DNA from: Sanderia malayensis
Lineage: Eukaryota; Cnidaria; Scyphozoa; Semaeostomeae; Pelagiidae
DNA length: 64,000 bases
Direction of reading: 5' to 3'
Assembly: GCA_013076295.1 (NCBI GenBank)
Contig: RQOL01000690.1
Span: 45,654-109,653 of the forward strand
The translations under genes and the position numbers were made by a program. Positions 21,528-32,876 of the stretch are shown here, piece after piece. Every line of letters starts with the position of its first letter. Position 1 is the stretch's first letter. The notes beneath the pieces were generated by a model, which did no database searches, had not been told where the DNA came from, and saw only the letters and a program-made list of their open reading frames with translations.

Positions 21528-22405
21528 ATATTTATCAAATATTCGTAGATATCAGGATATTCGACGTTAGGCCAATCAGTTGGAGCATTCACACACACGT
21601 CTGCTGGCAGTCGGTATGGGCATTCTTTGAGCTTGATTGTTGTAATTTTTTGTAAATAATGACTCTTAGCTTCTCCATCCAACATATCAAAGTACTCATA
21701 GGACATTTTCGTGAACAAAATAGCAGAAAAAAGCGATGTAATCCACGAAGCACTACTCAGTGCACAGCGCGAGCGTGATTGTTTTCACCCCAGCAAATTT
21801 CGTCGCGCATGGCAACACTTTGGTCTATAGGCCAAACAAAGCTTTACCCGAACCTAGAGAAACAAACCAACTTTTAGTCTCATCAGAACAAGAATGAACC
21901 CTTAAAATTGCGAAAGGACTTAGCTAGAGGATTTTCGAAGCAATAAAAAGGTTTCCTGCCACGCCAGTGTTGTGCTTGGTGGACTGAAGGTTCAAAATAT
22001 TTGATTTTTTGTTGCCAGTAATGTTCAAGAATTGCGAAGCCAGTGTAAAACGTTTTTGTGGGATTATCTGACTTCAACTTTTTAATTGAACAAATAGATG
22101 CTTTGACTTTTGTTAGCTACAACTGTGGCTGCTGCATTTGATTTTCTAATGAGCTAATTTTGACTGATGTTTCTGCAATTTGAAATTCGAAATCTTCACT
22201 GGTTGCAAAATAAAAGTGCATTATATCATTTTCCAACTTGCCAGACTCAATTGGATGATGGGTAGGAAAGTTGGCATCAAAATCAATTTGCATTGAAACA
22301 GTAAAGGACATGACTATTCCAATGGATAGTCATTATCAGGATCAATCTCATCACTGAAACTTGGGGATTGTTCAGATGTACCCATGAATGAGCATGGAAA
22401 TATTG
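21528..22405 (-). pseudogene. ISL2EU/Harbinger-like transposase N-terminal remnant
   Basis: On the minus strand, decayed exons read QIDFDANFPTHHPIESGKLE, then KSDNPTKTFYTGFAILEHYW (FYTGF is the hallmark of the transposase helix-turn-helix region in ISL2EU-type elements), and further downstream MSYEYFDMLDGEAKSHYLQK and WPNVEYPDIYEYLIN. There are several stops and frame changes and no catalytic core. It abuts the broken helicase at 21527. The last block may belong to a second protein. Confidence 0.5.
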
Positions 22406-23186
22406 ATATTAGATCTGCTGGAAACTTTTGTTCTTTGCTTTTAGTTGTTGTTGAAGGAACAGTATCACAGTATCAGCTTTTAGATTTAAAGAACATACAG
22501 CACCAGGATTTAGGTGCCAGTGATTTGGGTTTACATACATTATTTATTTCATAATGTATATTATCTATATGGCAGCTTTCGCTAATGGGGAAGTGTTAGC
22601 AAATAACTTAATAAAATAGTTAATTTTTATTAATGTAATAAACTAGTTTTAGTTTACATAAACGGTTTCTTAAATTTATAAACAGATAAAATTTGAGCCA
22701 GTATCTGATAATGGTGGTGGGGTGGATGTTTTACCAAAGGAGATAGTGTCTAATATTTCGTTTTATGTGAGATGGTGTAAAGTATTTTCCATATAAATAG
22801 ATTGCGTTGTTGACTTTAAAACTGTCCATGCCATCCACTTTTAATCAAAGTGCAAAAATGATGTTTCTCAAAATTTGACTACGGAAGATTAAAGACACTT
22901 ATGCCGGTGGGTGCGTGACCCATCACCATAAAAGTAGCCTCAATACGCAATAGCCGCACATTGACGTCCCCAAGTTAGTTTTTCTCCTTCAAAATATCTT
23001 TGGCTATATCAGGTAGGTGTTCGCTACTGATTTTAACTCATTTTGTAACTATAGAGTACTTTAATCGCAATGATGACACATGTTTGCAGTGGAGAAGTAT
23101 CAGAAAGAAAATGACATTACATCGGTTGCCTCGTTTTCACATTGGTGACTTATGGTGTGACGTAATTGTGAAAGGGGTCTATTGAG
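22406..23186. other. Unassigned spacer
   Basis: AT-rich, no convincing coding frame, no repeat recognised. Confidence 0.5.
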
Positions 23187-23617
23187 TGGCCCAAATGTGA
23201 AAGAATCTTAATAGGCATTTTAAGCCCAGTCAAATTATGAAGGCCTACGCCAAGTAGAAAGTGTTTCAAAGTAATAACCTTCCCTCTAGTAACACCGTGT
23301 ATCATGTCAGCAGTATATGAATCAATTAAGCGTTTTGTCGTATTGGTAACATTGTTACCTGTTGACTTTAACAGGAGAGTGAAAAAGCTGGTTGCACTTT
23401 GGGGTAAATTATGCTCCCGGCTACTCAGTGCCTCACTGTTTGGTGGCCAGACCATTACATCTAGAGTTGATGCATACACAATTATGTCATCCCTCAGGTG
23501 CTCGGCAGCAAGCCTCAAGATCTTTTCCTTGTCATTAACAACAATTGTAGCTTCTAGTCCTGCAGTGCTAGCGACCACCTCTAGTGTAGCATTGTCAATT
23601 TTTAGGAAAATAAGTTC
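23187..23617 (-). pseudogene. Repetitive zinc-motif protein family, 3' half (split by Copia)
   Basis: The minus-strand frame enters from the Copia target site with ELIFLKIDNATLEVVAS and continues with LRLAAEHLRDDIIVYASTLD, FFTLLLKSTGNN, TADMIHGVTRGKVITLKHFL and LGHSI, where family resemblance stops. It is continuous in reading frame with the piece at 28123-28879 once the element and one TSD copy are removed. Function is unknown. The rest of the C-terminus is missing, so the gene was probably already damaged before the insertion. Confidence 0.6.
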
Positions 23618-23854
23618 TGTTGAAATGAATAATATCCATTTTGGAATTTGTGGTATTTGAGCGTGGGTATGTGGCATTATGTATTGTCATGTATTGTGTC
23701 CTTTGTATGTTATAGTTCATGTTTATTGTTTTCAGCCACACCCTTAATTGTATAAATAAACTTCTTCCTGTCATTGCATTACCTATGATTTACTCACAGA
23801 GAAACTCTGATGTTTTTTGGCTCTGTTGTTCTGCGAAACGAATAATTTACAACA
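23618..23854 (+). repeat. Copia 5' LTR
   Basis: 237 bp from TGTTGAAATG to TTTACAACA. Contains TGTATAAATAAAC near 23749, a good TATA box for the genomic transcript. The PBS follows at 23855. Confidence 0.97.
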
Positions 23855-23904
23855 GGTTATGGGCCCAGAGTATGCTTTAGTGCGTTAGTATTTGTCAAGT
23901 TGAA

Positions 23905-26900
23905 ATGGCTGAAGCAGAAAGATGGTCTGTGGAGAAACTAAATGGAGGTAATTGGATTACCTGGAAGTTTCAAATGAGCCATGTGTTAAAGGCTAAGCAG
24001 TTATGGAAACTTGTGAGCGGAGAAGAAATTCCAGATCCAGCATGGAATCAAAGAGCCCTGATTAATTTTCAAGAAAGAAAGCAGAAGGCATTCACTACTA
24101 TCGTAATGGCCGTTGAACCTGCGTTGATGTATCTTGTTACAAGGACTGAAGGGCCTAAAGCAGCTTGGTATGCGCTGGCAACCCAATTTGAAAGAAACAC
24201 CTTGTCGAACAGAATATTTCTCAAGAAGAAATATTTCAGAATGGAAATGCAAGAAGGGGAATCGTTACAAATCCATCTGAAGAGCATGAAAGAACTCACT
24301 GATCAATTAGCTGCAATTGAGTGTGAGATAACAGAGGAAGATCAGGTTGTGACTTTGCTAGGAAGTCTTCCAAGAAGTTTTGATACGTTGGTGACAACTC
24401 TGGAAGCTAGAACCGATTATCTATCTCTGACAGAAGTACAGCAGGCTCTAATTCACGAAGACTCGAAGATGAGGGGAGTCAATAGAAGCCATACAGATGC
24501 AGCACTAATGGGAACTCACAGAAAATCAACAAAGAAGAAAATTGGAATGAAATGCTTTGGGTGTGGTCAGCTTGGTCATTTTCACAGAGACTGTCCAATT
24601 AATGCGTACAAAGGTTCAAAGGGAAAGCAACCTAAAATTATTCACTCTGCAAAGTTCTCAACGCAAGAGGAAAGCTCTGATGATGAATGTGCTTTTACAA
24701 CGCAGCGTGGTGACACTCCGGTAAATACTGACCAGTGCGACGAATGGTTGATTGATTCTGGAGCGACCAGTCACATGACATGGAACAAGGCAGTGTTACG
24801 GGATTTCCACGAGTTTCAAAAACCTCAGTTGGTTGGACTTGCTGATGGACGACCTGTGTTTGCTCAAGGATGCGGAAGGGTGATGTTAAAAACCCAGCTG
24901 GAATGTGGTTCCAGTGGGAGTACACCAATGACGCGTGTCCTATATGTTCCTGCCCTCAAAATAAATCTGTTCTCAGTAAAAGCGGTTACAGATAAAGGCA
25001 TGAAAGTTGAATTCAAGGATGATCTATGTAAAATATTTGACAGCCGTGGACACCTTAGAGGACTGGGAACTGTACGTAAAAAATTGTTTATTCTACAATG
25101 TGAAACTGTTGAAGTTGAAAGTGCAAATTTGGTTAATTGTAAGTCTAACGATGTAGATTTATGGCATCAACGACTCGCACATGTGAATGAACAGATGTTG
25201 TCCCGGATAATCAAAGGCAATGTGGTGAACGGCATCAATGTTAAGAATCCTGGGGATTTGTCATTTTGTGAAGGATGTGTTGCTGGAAAGATGACAAGAA
25301 AACCGTTCAAAAATGTTGGAATTCGTGCAACTCGTAAGCTTCAGTTGGTGCACAGTGACGTATGTGGTCCAATGCAATGTGAATCCATTGGAGGAATGAA
25401 GTATTTTGTGACTTTTACTGATGACTATAGCAGGTGTGTTGCCGTTTATTTCATGAGGAAGAAGTCGGAAGTTCTGGAAAAGTTCAAATTGTTTGAAGCT
25501 TCAACGAGAAGTAGCTGTGACCACAAGGTTGGAACTCTCAGAACAGACAATGGAGGAGAATACATGTCAAAAGAATTTGAGGAGTACTTGAGAAAGAATG
25601 GAATTCGTCATGAAAGCACTGTTCCTTATTCCCCTCAGCAAAATGGAGTGGCCGAAAGACTTAATCGCACACTATGTGAAAAGGCAAGATCGATGCTAGC
25701 TCATGCAGGACTTCCGAAGAAGTATTGGGCTGAAGCTCTTGCCTATGCTTGTTACTTGAAGAACAGACTACCTACCAGAGCTATTGATAGCAATATTACG
25801 CCTTACGAAATTTGGTATGGGAAGAAGCCAGATCCCAGTCACGTTCGAGTTTTCGGATGTATAGCCTATGCTCTAAAACCTGATGTCTTACGTCGCAAAC
25901 TGGATGGTAAAGCCCAAAAGCTGAGATTTGTTGGCTATGATCTCAATACGAAGGGTTACAGACTTGTAGATGAAAATGGAAAACTCTACAAACGACGTGA
26001 TGTGGAGTTTAATGAATATGAGTTTGTTTTTTCTAAAACAACTGACCTTGTTTGTCAGAATTGTGATCGATGTGAGCCAGAAGTCCATTCAAAGGAAGTG
26101 ATGAGATCTGAACAAAAGAAGACAACACCAATTCAAACAAATGAACAGACAACGACAAATGACAACGAACAGAAAGGAGAAGTTGAATCCAAAGAAGTAA
26201 GAAGATCTGAACGAAAGAAGACGAAACCGATTCGCTTCATGTTTGAAGATCAGGCCGATGTTTCCATTGATGCTAAAATTGAGCATCTTGCAATGATGTC
26301 TTCTCAATATTTGGAACCATCTACTCTGAAAGAAGCTTTGTCCAGTGATCAGGCAAAGAAGTGGAGAACAGCTACTGATGCTGAGTACGAGTCGTTAATG
26401 AAAAATGAAACGTGGAAATTAGAAAAGTTGCCGTCAGGCCGCAAGCCGATTGGGTGTAAATGGATTTTTAAGATAAAGTATGACGAAAATGGTAACATTG
26501 AGAGATTTAAAAGCCGTCTTGTGGCGAAAGGATATTCTCAAAAACATGGTATTGATTATGATGAAACATTTTCTCCAGTTGTAAAATTCTCTTCAATCAG
26601 AGTTTTACTCGCCTTGTGTGTTAAAAATGGTTGGCATATACACCAAATGGATGTGGTAACTGCGTTCTTAAATGGTCATTTGGATGAAGAAATTTATATG
26701 GAGCAGCCTGAAGGATATGTGATACAAGGAAAAGAGGAGCTGGTTTGTCGTCTTCGCAGATCTATTTATGGATTGAAACAGTCATCGAGATGTTGGAACT
26801 TTGAGTTTAAAAGTTACATGGAAGAGATTGGACTTAAGCAAGTAACTGCTGATTCCTGCATAGTTGTTAAAAATGCTGAAGAAGGAATACTTATTATTGC

Positions 26901-27852
26901 TGTTTATGTCGATGATATTATTTTGATTGGAAGTTCGATTGAAGAATTGTTAAAACTGAAAGTAGATTTATCTGCACGTTTTCAAATGAAAGATTTAGGA
27001 GAGCTTCACTACTGTCTTGGAATGAGTGTAATTCAAAACAAAGATGCTAGAGAAATAAAGGTACATCAACAGCTGTATATACAACGATTGCTTGAAAGGT
27101 ATCGGATGGCTGATGCAAATCCGGTCGCAACTCCAGCTGATATGAACGCAAAGCTAGTAAAGAACGATGGAATCAGCAAGCCTGTTGACAGAATCTTATA
27201 CCAATCAATTGTTGGAAGTTTGTTGTATGCTGCCATTACAACAAGGCCAGATATTGCTCAAGCTGTAAGTGTTGTGTCCAAATTTTGCAATGAACCATCA
27301 GAGGCACATTTGACAGCTGCAAAGCGAATACTTCGTTATTTGAAAGGGACGCAAGATTTGTGTATTGTGTATTCGTTCTCTGAAGATTTGATACATGGTT
27401 TCTCGGATGCTAACTGGGCAGGAGATTTGGATGATAGAAGATCTACCACTGGTAATTTGTTTATGTTTGCCAATGGCCCTGTGAGCTGGCTTAGCAAGAA
27501 ACAATCCACAGTTGCGTTGTCGACAACAGAAGCCGAGTATATGGCGATCAGCAATGCAACTCAGGAAGCGATTTGGCTTCGACGTCTTTTGTGTGATCTC
27601 GGCGTGGATCAGTCTAAACCGATGACAATCTTTGAAGATAACCAAGGAACTATTGCTTTGACAAGGAACCCTGTATCACATGCAAGAACGAAGCATATCG
27701 AAATAAAACATCACTTCATTCGTGAAGCAGTCCAGAATGGCCTCGTAGAAGTTCAATATTGCCCAACAAAGGAAATGATGGCAGACATTTTGACAAAGCC
27801 ATTGCCTCGTATAACTTTTGAACATTTGCAAAATAATATTTTACTTGTTTGA
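23905..27852 (+). CDS. Copia Gag-Pol polyprotein, intact, 1315 aa
   Basis: Starts MAEAERWSVEKLNGGNWITW, 50 bp after the LTR. Domains in order are: Gag to about residue 210; CCHC knuckle CFGCGQLGHFHRDC (about 217-230); protease LIDSGATSHM (active D near 283); integrase HHCC zinc domain (LWHQRLAHV...CEGC, 419-460) and DDE core (HSDVCGP near 485, TDNGGEY near 548, E in AERLNRT near 583); reverse transcriptase with YGLKQSSRCW and YVDD (near 1001); RNase H (DANWAGD near 1168, TEAEYMA near 1207, EDNQGTIAL near 1245). Integrase before RT is the Copia order. The single frame implies Gag is made by other means than frameshifting. All catalytic residues I can identify are intact. Confidence 0.97.
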   Translation: MAEAERWSVEKLNGGNWITWKFQMSHVLKAKQLWKLVSGEEIPDPAWNQRALINFQERKQKAFTTIVMAVEPALMYLVTRTEGPKAAWYALATQFERNTLSNRIFLKKKYFRMEMQEGESLQIHLKSMKELTDQLAAIECEITEEDQVVTLLGSLPRSFDTLVTTLEARTDYLSLTEVQQALIHEDSKMRGVNRSHTDAALMGTHRKSTKKKIGMKCFGCGQLGHFHRDCPINAYKGSKGKQPKIIHSAKFSTQEESSDDECAFTTQRGDTPVNTDQCDEWLIDSGATSHMTWNKAVLRDFHEFQKPQLVGLADGRPVFAQGCGRVMLKTQLECGSSGSTPMTRVLYVPALKINLFSVKAVTDKGMKVEFKDDLCKIFDSRGHLRGLGTVRKKLFILQCETVEVESANLVNCKSNDVDLWHQRLAHVNEQMLSRIIKGNVVNGINVKNPGDLSFCEGCVAGKMTRKPFKNVGIRATRKLQLVHSDVCGPMQCESIGGMKYFVTFTDDYSRCVAVYFMRKKSEVLEKFKLFEASTRSSCDHKVGTLRTDNGGEYMSKEFEEYLRKNGIRHESTVPYSPQQNGVAERLNRTLCEKARSMLAHAGLPKKYWAEALAYACYLKNRLPTRAIDSNITPYEIWYGKKPDPSHVRVFGCIAYALKPDVLRRKLDGKAQKLRFVGYDLNTKGYRLVDENGKLYKRRDVEFNEYEFVFSKTTDLVCQNCDRCEPEVHSKEVMRSEQKKTTPIQTNEQTTTNDNEQKGEVESKEVRRSERKKTKPIRFMFEDQADVSIDAKIEHLAMMSSQYLEPSTLKEALSSDQAKKWRTATDAEYESLMKNETWKLEKLPSGRKPIGCKWIFKIKYDENGNIERFKSRLVAKGYSQKHGIDYDETFSPVVKFSSIRVLLALCVKNGWHIHQMDVVTAFLNGHLDEEIYMEQPEGYVIQGKEELVCRLRRSIYGLKQSSRCWNFEFKSYMEEIGLKQVTADSCIVVKNAEEGILIIAVYVDDIILIGSSIEELLKLKVDLSARFQMKDLGELHYCLGMSVIQNKDAREIKVHQQLYIQRLLERYRMADANPVATPADMNAKLVKNDGISKPVDRILYQSIVGSLLYAAITTRPDIAQAVSVVSKFCNEPSEAHLTAAKRILRYLKGTQDLCIVYSFSEDLIHGFSDANWAGDLDDRRSTTGNLFMFANGPVSWLSKKQSTVALSTTEAEYMAISNATQEAIWLRRLLCDLGVDQSKPMTIFEDNQGTIALTRNPVSHARTKHIEIKHHFIREAVQNGLVEVQYCPTKEMMADILTKPLPRITFEHLQNNILLV

Positions 27853-27885
27853 AACTTTAAAAAAAAAATGAATATTAAGTGGGAG

Positions 27886-28122
27886 TGTTGAAATGAATAA
27901 TATCCATTTTGGAATTTGTAGTATTTGAGCGTGGGTATGTGGCATTATGTATTGTCATGTATTGTGTCCTTTGTATGTTATAGTTCATGTTTATTGTTTT
28001 CAGCCACACCCTTAATTGTATAAATAAACTTCTTCCTGTCATTGCATTACCTATGATTTACTCACAGAGAAACTCTGATGTTTTTTGGCTCTGTTGTTCT
28101 GCGAAACGAATAATTTACAACA
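27886..28122 (+). repeat. Copia 3' LTR
   Basis: 237 bp. The only difference I find from the 5' LTR is G to A in ATTTGTGGTATT versus ATTTGTAGTATT. Preceded by the polypurine tract AAGTGGGAG. Confidence 0.97.
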
Positions 28123-28879
28123 AGTTCATCATGAAACTCATCTATAATCCTTTTCTTCAGTTTTGCACGATAACTTCTTTCAAACTGTGAACCATATCCA
28201 ACTTGGTACAATCTATGTAGGGTGGTGATTGATACAACTTGGTTATTTATGATTATAGCATTATGGATAACTTCTTTGACTGCATTGAAGTCACCTAACT
28301 CTCTTTGATATTGAAAATCTTTACTTTCATCGTCTCCTTTTTTTGTAATCTGTCGCACATAATTGTTGTAGCAAAGCTTGTGCATCATAAATTCTTTAGC
28401 AATCAAATCAACATCCCTTACATAAAGTAAAAGTTGCTCATCTTCTTTCAGTAGGGCTGCCTCCTTAATTTTCTGCTCTGCGTCAACAGTTGTGATCTTG
28501 TATGGAAAATACGTTTTCTTATTAAATGCTTTCCTCGTTTGTTTGCAGAAAGAACATAATTTCGGAAAAAATCCGGCAGGTTCATCAAGTTTTGCACGCT
28601 TTGCTCTTGTTGATTCCGGGTGTGAATGAGGTGTCTTCTGTTTCAAAGATGAAATTATCCCAGTGAATTTTTTGTAGCATGGCTCCAAGTGTACTCCATG
28701 CTTCGCTACATCGAAACCATTATCAGGAAGGCTGAGGCATTGCTGTGTATGTCTGTTTTCAAATGATGATTCCAAGTGAATTTTTTTGCTTCAACTAAAC
28801 GATCATATTGGTTAGTGGAGAGTGCCTTTAATTTACTGTAACTTTTATCAAAATACGTGTAATGAACAACACACTCCAT
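28123..28879 (-). pseudogene. Repetitive zinc-motif protein family, 5' half (split by Copia)
   Basis: Starts MECVVHYTYFDKSYSKLKAL at 28879. A run of seven A (eight would restore the frame) at 28781-28787 causes a shift. After it come HGVHLEPCYKKFT, CSFCKQTRKAFNKKTYFPYK and DVDLIAKEFMMHKLCYNNYV, that is, a HxxxCY and CxxC...HxxCxxxY set of possible zinc ligands. It ends FHDEL at the Copia insertion. This combination is shared by anonymous multi-copy proteins I associate with cnidarian and other invertebrate genomes. Whether it is a transposon protein or a gene family is unresolved. Confidence 0.6.
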
Positions 28880-29127
28880 CTTCGACTGATAGTAAAACAC
28901 AAGACTTTACAATGCAACATTATAGATATTCATAGCACGAGTTCTTAAAATAGAAGAAAACACAGGATGAATACCTATAAATAATCTAAAGGTTAGTTCT
29001 GTGGCTGTGGGAAAATATTGAAATCTGCGCTCTCAACACCTTCCAAATTTATCATGGCTGTTTACATAAATTGTAAGAAAGAGACAACGCCACATGACAC
29101 AGAGAAATATTTAAATTTATTAAACAA

Positions 29128-29459
29128 GTACCGTATGTTCTCGAGTAAACGCCCCGGGGCGTTTATTAATCTCGGCACTTTTTGGGCGCCTAATCGAGGG
29201 GGGCCATTATTCGAGGGGGGCGTTTATTAGAAAGTACAAGATCACAGGCTCTGCCATTGGGTCCAGAAAAAGAGAAAATGGTTTAGTTGAGCCTTGCTTT
29301 ATCGAGCAACAACGTAGAAAATGAAAGTCGCCATAGTTTTGCACAAAGAGGGGGCATTTAATCGAGGGGGCGTTTATTGCAAAAGTTGGTAGCCTAAGGG
29401 GGCGTTTAATCGAGGGGGGCTTTTAATCGACGGGGGCGTTTAGTCGAGGAAATACCGTA
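29128..29459. mobile_element. Small inverted-repeat element (MITE) of the GGGGCGTTTAT type
   Basis: Left end TACCGTATGTTCTCGAGTAA and right end (reverse complement) TACGGTATTTCCTCGACTAA, with internal runs of TCGAGGGGGGCGTTTATT. About 330 bp, no coding. A degraded relative lies at 36555-36650 (GGGGGCTTTTTTGAG, CGTATTCGAGGGGGGCC). The superfamily is not certain. Confidence 0.7.
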
Positions 29460-30199
29460 AGCATAGAACTTTCCGTTATCGTAACTATACCATACCATAA
29501 CTACCGTACCATAACTATACCCTGAAAAGAAACAGTGGCTTCGCCAACGTGCCTGAGCGCACAGCGCGGGGATCATCAACACGAGAGAAAGAAAACTTAC
29601 TCTTTTTCTGCCCTATGTGCAAAAAATTTTTGCAGATATGCGCAACTCCCATAACCACACTGATCATGACCACGCCCATGACCACACCCAAACCTCTTTT
29701 TTCATTAAAGTGCACACGCTTATCAAACATTTTGAATCAGCATAAAATATCACGTAGAATATCACGTAAAAGTGTACAAAGGGAAACCTCTCTGCATTAT
29801 CGCAAAGAACCATTTTAGCCCACTAACGCCCAAAACCACGCCCATAACTTCTGTTTGCATCCGGTAACGCCCGTTTACCAAAGATTTTCGGAATCAGCGT
29901 GAAATTCTGCATTAGAAAAGTATATGCAGATAAAGTTCCCCCTTGGGTTGCTCCCTACGTCTTCTCAGCCTGGTCTAAACAGGAGGTAGAGTATTTGCCC
30001 ATTCATCCAGCTCTTTCATGAAATCTTGGAAATAACCAGACCGCTTAGCCTTCTTTATGACTGATACTTGTACGCAAATTGCAAAAACAAGATTATAAAT
30101 CTAATTATTACAAACTCGCAGATAAATTATTGCCACATAGATATAAAATTACCATGCCTATTGCCGCCATTACAAACAACACACGAAGAGGTGAAAAAA
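29460..30199. other. Unassigned segment upstream of Gypsy remnant
   Basis: Repeats of ACCATAACTATACC near 29480-29520 and several CCCATAACC/CACGCCC words. It may include the degraded LTR of the following Gypsy element, but no PBS or LTR pair is visible. Confidence 0.4.
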
Positions 30200-32298
30200 A
30201 CAACAAGACAAATCATTGTTCTTCATGTAAAGATATCACCATCAGGTCAGGCGCGAGAAGAAGAACCTCCAGAAGCAAATTTTGTTGGGAATCGTTTTAA
30301 CAGAGGTCGTGGGGGAAGAAACCAGCGCAATTTTGGCCGCCAAAATTGGAGAAAAAACCAAACAGCCCGAATTCCAATTATAACCAACAACCAAAGAAAT
30401 TCTGCACTTGTCAAAGCACAGACCATTTCTTTAGGCAATGTCACAACCGTTTTGCCAAGCTTGTGGTGCTCTAGCCCACGATGCCTGGGACAAAGCCTGC
30501 CCAAAGTACCAATGACTAGGCAAACAAGAGACGTTTCCCATTTCTGAGGAATTTTCTTCTGTTTTACGAGTCCAATTGGATAACATTTTTATAAACGCAT
30601 TACTTGACACTGGAGCAAGTTGCTTCATTATTGATTCTGGCAGTTTGGAAACATTTTGTTTTGTTGATAAAATAACTCACATCACTCATAACCTCGTGGA
30701 TGCTTCTGGAAATAATATGGATATAATCGGTTAAGTCGAAATTTTCGTTCAAGTCAATGGTAAGTCCTTAATCTAAAATTTCAAAGTTTTGGGTTCGAAA
30801 ACATACAAACATGGATTATTGGGCCGAGACTTTTTGGCTAAATTTGCGTCAGTCGAATTTGATTGCCAAAATAATGCTGTAAAATTAGGAACAACCTGGT
30901 CCAAGTGTGAGTATTTTATAGATAAAGTACAAGTCACGACCCAAGAAAAAACATTGCTTCCCCTGTGTTCTGAAAGCCTTGTGAACTTTGCATTCAAAAA
31001 ATCACTTGGCTTGATTACCGCAGATTACGAACCAGTATCAATACAGGGATTACGAGGAGTATATGCCACACGTTGTCGGGTAATCCCTAACCTAGAGGGT
31101 GTTTTTCAAATATCATTATTGAATGTAACCAATGATAAAATTGTTCTGTATTCAAGAAAACATGTCAGTCATTTGTTCCAGGCTGCCCAATCTGTAGCGG
31201 TTCTGGAAGAACAAGGGCAAACTTGTATTGATCCCAGTGGTATAGTGTTTGGACCAGAACCCTCAAACCATGATAAATCACAAGTTCGGTCCCTGATATC
31301 GGAATTCTTAGATGTTTACGCGTCTAATCTCAAAAATCCTACATTGGTTAAACATATGGAACATCATATTATAACCAACGAGGCTTAGCCAGTTTGTAAC
31401 AAGCCTCATTGTATACCCTATGCTTGGAATAAAGAGATTGATGTACAAGTTCCACAAATGTTACAAAATGAGATTATTAGTATTGGTTGATTCCCTTAGC
31501 GGAAGAAGAAAAGGAAAAGACTGCATTTTTGGTGCCACATGGAAAATATGAATTTAACGTAACACCTTTTGGGCTATGCAATGCAGGAGCGTCATATCAA
31601 AGGATGATGGACATCAGTTTAGCAGGTTTGCCCTCAGATAGGATCTTAGCATATATGGACGACATTGTTATTTTTAGCATGTCTTTCGACGACCACATGC
31701 AAGACTTAAAAAACATTTTTGAAAGACTACGCTTCTCTGGCATCTCGCTTAAATTATCAAAGTGTGTTTTTGCCAGCGAACAAGTCAATTTTCTCGGTTT
31801 TCAGCCCTCACTAGCGGCCATTACTCCTTAAGATCGAGTCACTGATGCTTTAATTCATTCCAGACACCAACTACCAGGAAACATTTGAAGGGTTTTTTCG
31901 GCCTTTGTGGTTTTTATACAGCGTTTATTCCCAATTTTTCTGCACTCACGCAACCCTTAAACGAACTTACAACTGAAAGCATACCTTTCAACTGGACTGA
32001 TATTTGTGGAAGTGCGTTCAACACGTTGAAACAAAGGCTAGCCTCAAAACCTGTGTTGAAATTTCCACGACTTGGTAACACATTTTTCATCGAAGTAGAT
32101 GCTAGCAATTACGCTGTCGGAGGCGTACTTTCTGAACTCGGTAATGATGGGAACCAACATCGTATTGCCTATTTTTCCACAGCCCTGCAGTCATCCCAAA
32201 AGAATTTGCGTGATGGATTGCAGAATTGGAAGAATATGAAAATTCCATCCAATACATTCCCTGCAGATAAAATGTTAAAGGTGACGCTTTATCTCTAA
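30200..32298 (+). pseudogene. Gypsy gag-pol remnant with deleted RT fingers
   Basis: Order of blocks: Gly/Arg/Asn-rich Gag tail (RGRGGRNQRNFGRQNWRKNQ) and two degraded zinc knuckles (CQACGALAHDAWDKAC); protease NALLDTGASCFII near 30600; linker 30789-31388; RT from 31487 with TAFLVPHGKYEFNVTPFG and the catalytic YMDD (AYMDDIVIF) near 31655; RNase H region FFIEVDASNYAVGGVLSELG near 32085. About 250 bp of RT upstream of PLAEEEKEKTAF is missing, and there are several stops and shifts. Integrase and 3' LTR are absent. Confidence 0.85.
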
Positions 32299-32876
32299 AT
32301 CTTAATGCAGCTCAGCAACAGCCATTATCAGAATTCGGTAACAAGATATATGCATAATTTGTGAATCATGACAACTTTAAATCACAGTTGAAGGAAGAAC
32401 AATAAAAAAATTCGACTATTGCAAAAGCATTCTAAAATGTTTCCAAAGGGGAAAAAATTACTTCTAGTTGTTTAAAGAGAGTACAAACTCAATACCTTTA
32501 AAGGATCAAACTGTGCCTATGATAGCTGATGCATTCTTAAAACATTGGGTATATATTCACGGGAATCCATTCTACCTTCTGAGTATAGAACTTTCAGGAT
32601 ATAGAACTAGTCTCCATTTGAGGATGTTACCCTCGCTCACATTTCCCATTGGTTGCAAAATGATTAGAGTTTGACCTCTTTAATAGCTCATTCAGTCCAA
32701 AGGCTCTACGTAAATAATAAAAAGGGTTCATTCCAGCAATTAAGACAGGGCTAAAGTTAGTGTGGTCTTGTTCACAAAATATATGCCTCGAAAATCCAAA
32801 TAGTGTTGCAGTCCATAAATAGGAGTTTTGAAAATCATATTTTGTTTATTTTCACGATAGAAAACTACCTATAAAA
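32299..32876. other. Unassigned, probably decayed retroelement DNA
   Basis: No recognisable domain. A 68-codon frame at 32468-32674 has weak coding character only. Confidence 0.3.

Larger units (their letters stand above)
23618..28122 (+). mobile_element. Complete Ty1/Copia LTR retrotransposon, very young
   Basis: A 4505-bp element with two 237-bp LTRs (TGTTG...CAACA) that differ at one base by my count. It has a perfect 5-bp target duplication AGTTC (23613-23617 and 28123-28127), a PBS GGTTATGGGCCCAGAG directly after the 5' LTR, and a polypurine tract AAGTGGGAG before the 3' LTR. The single long reading frame is uninterrupted. All parts for transposition appear present. It lies antisense within a zinc-motif gene. 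Confidence 0.97.

Noticed and set aside
23304..23660. Plus-strand 118-codon frame
   Set aside because: Antisense of the recognised zinc-motif gene and crosses the Copia LTR boundary.
29018..29230. 70-codon frame entering the MITE
   Set aside because: Its C-terminal half is just the MITE end sequence.
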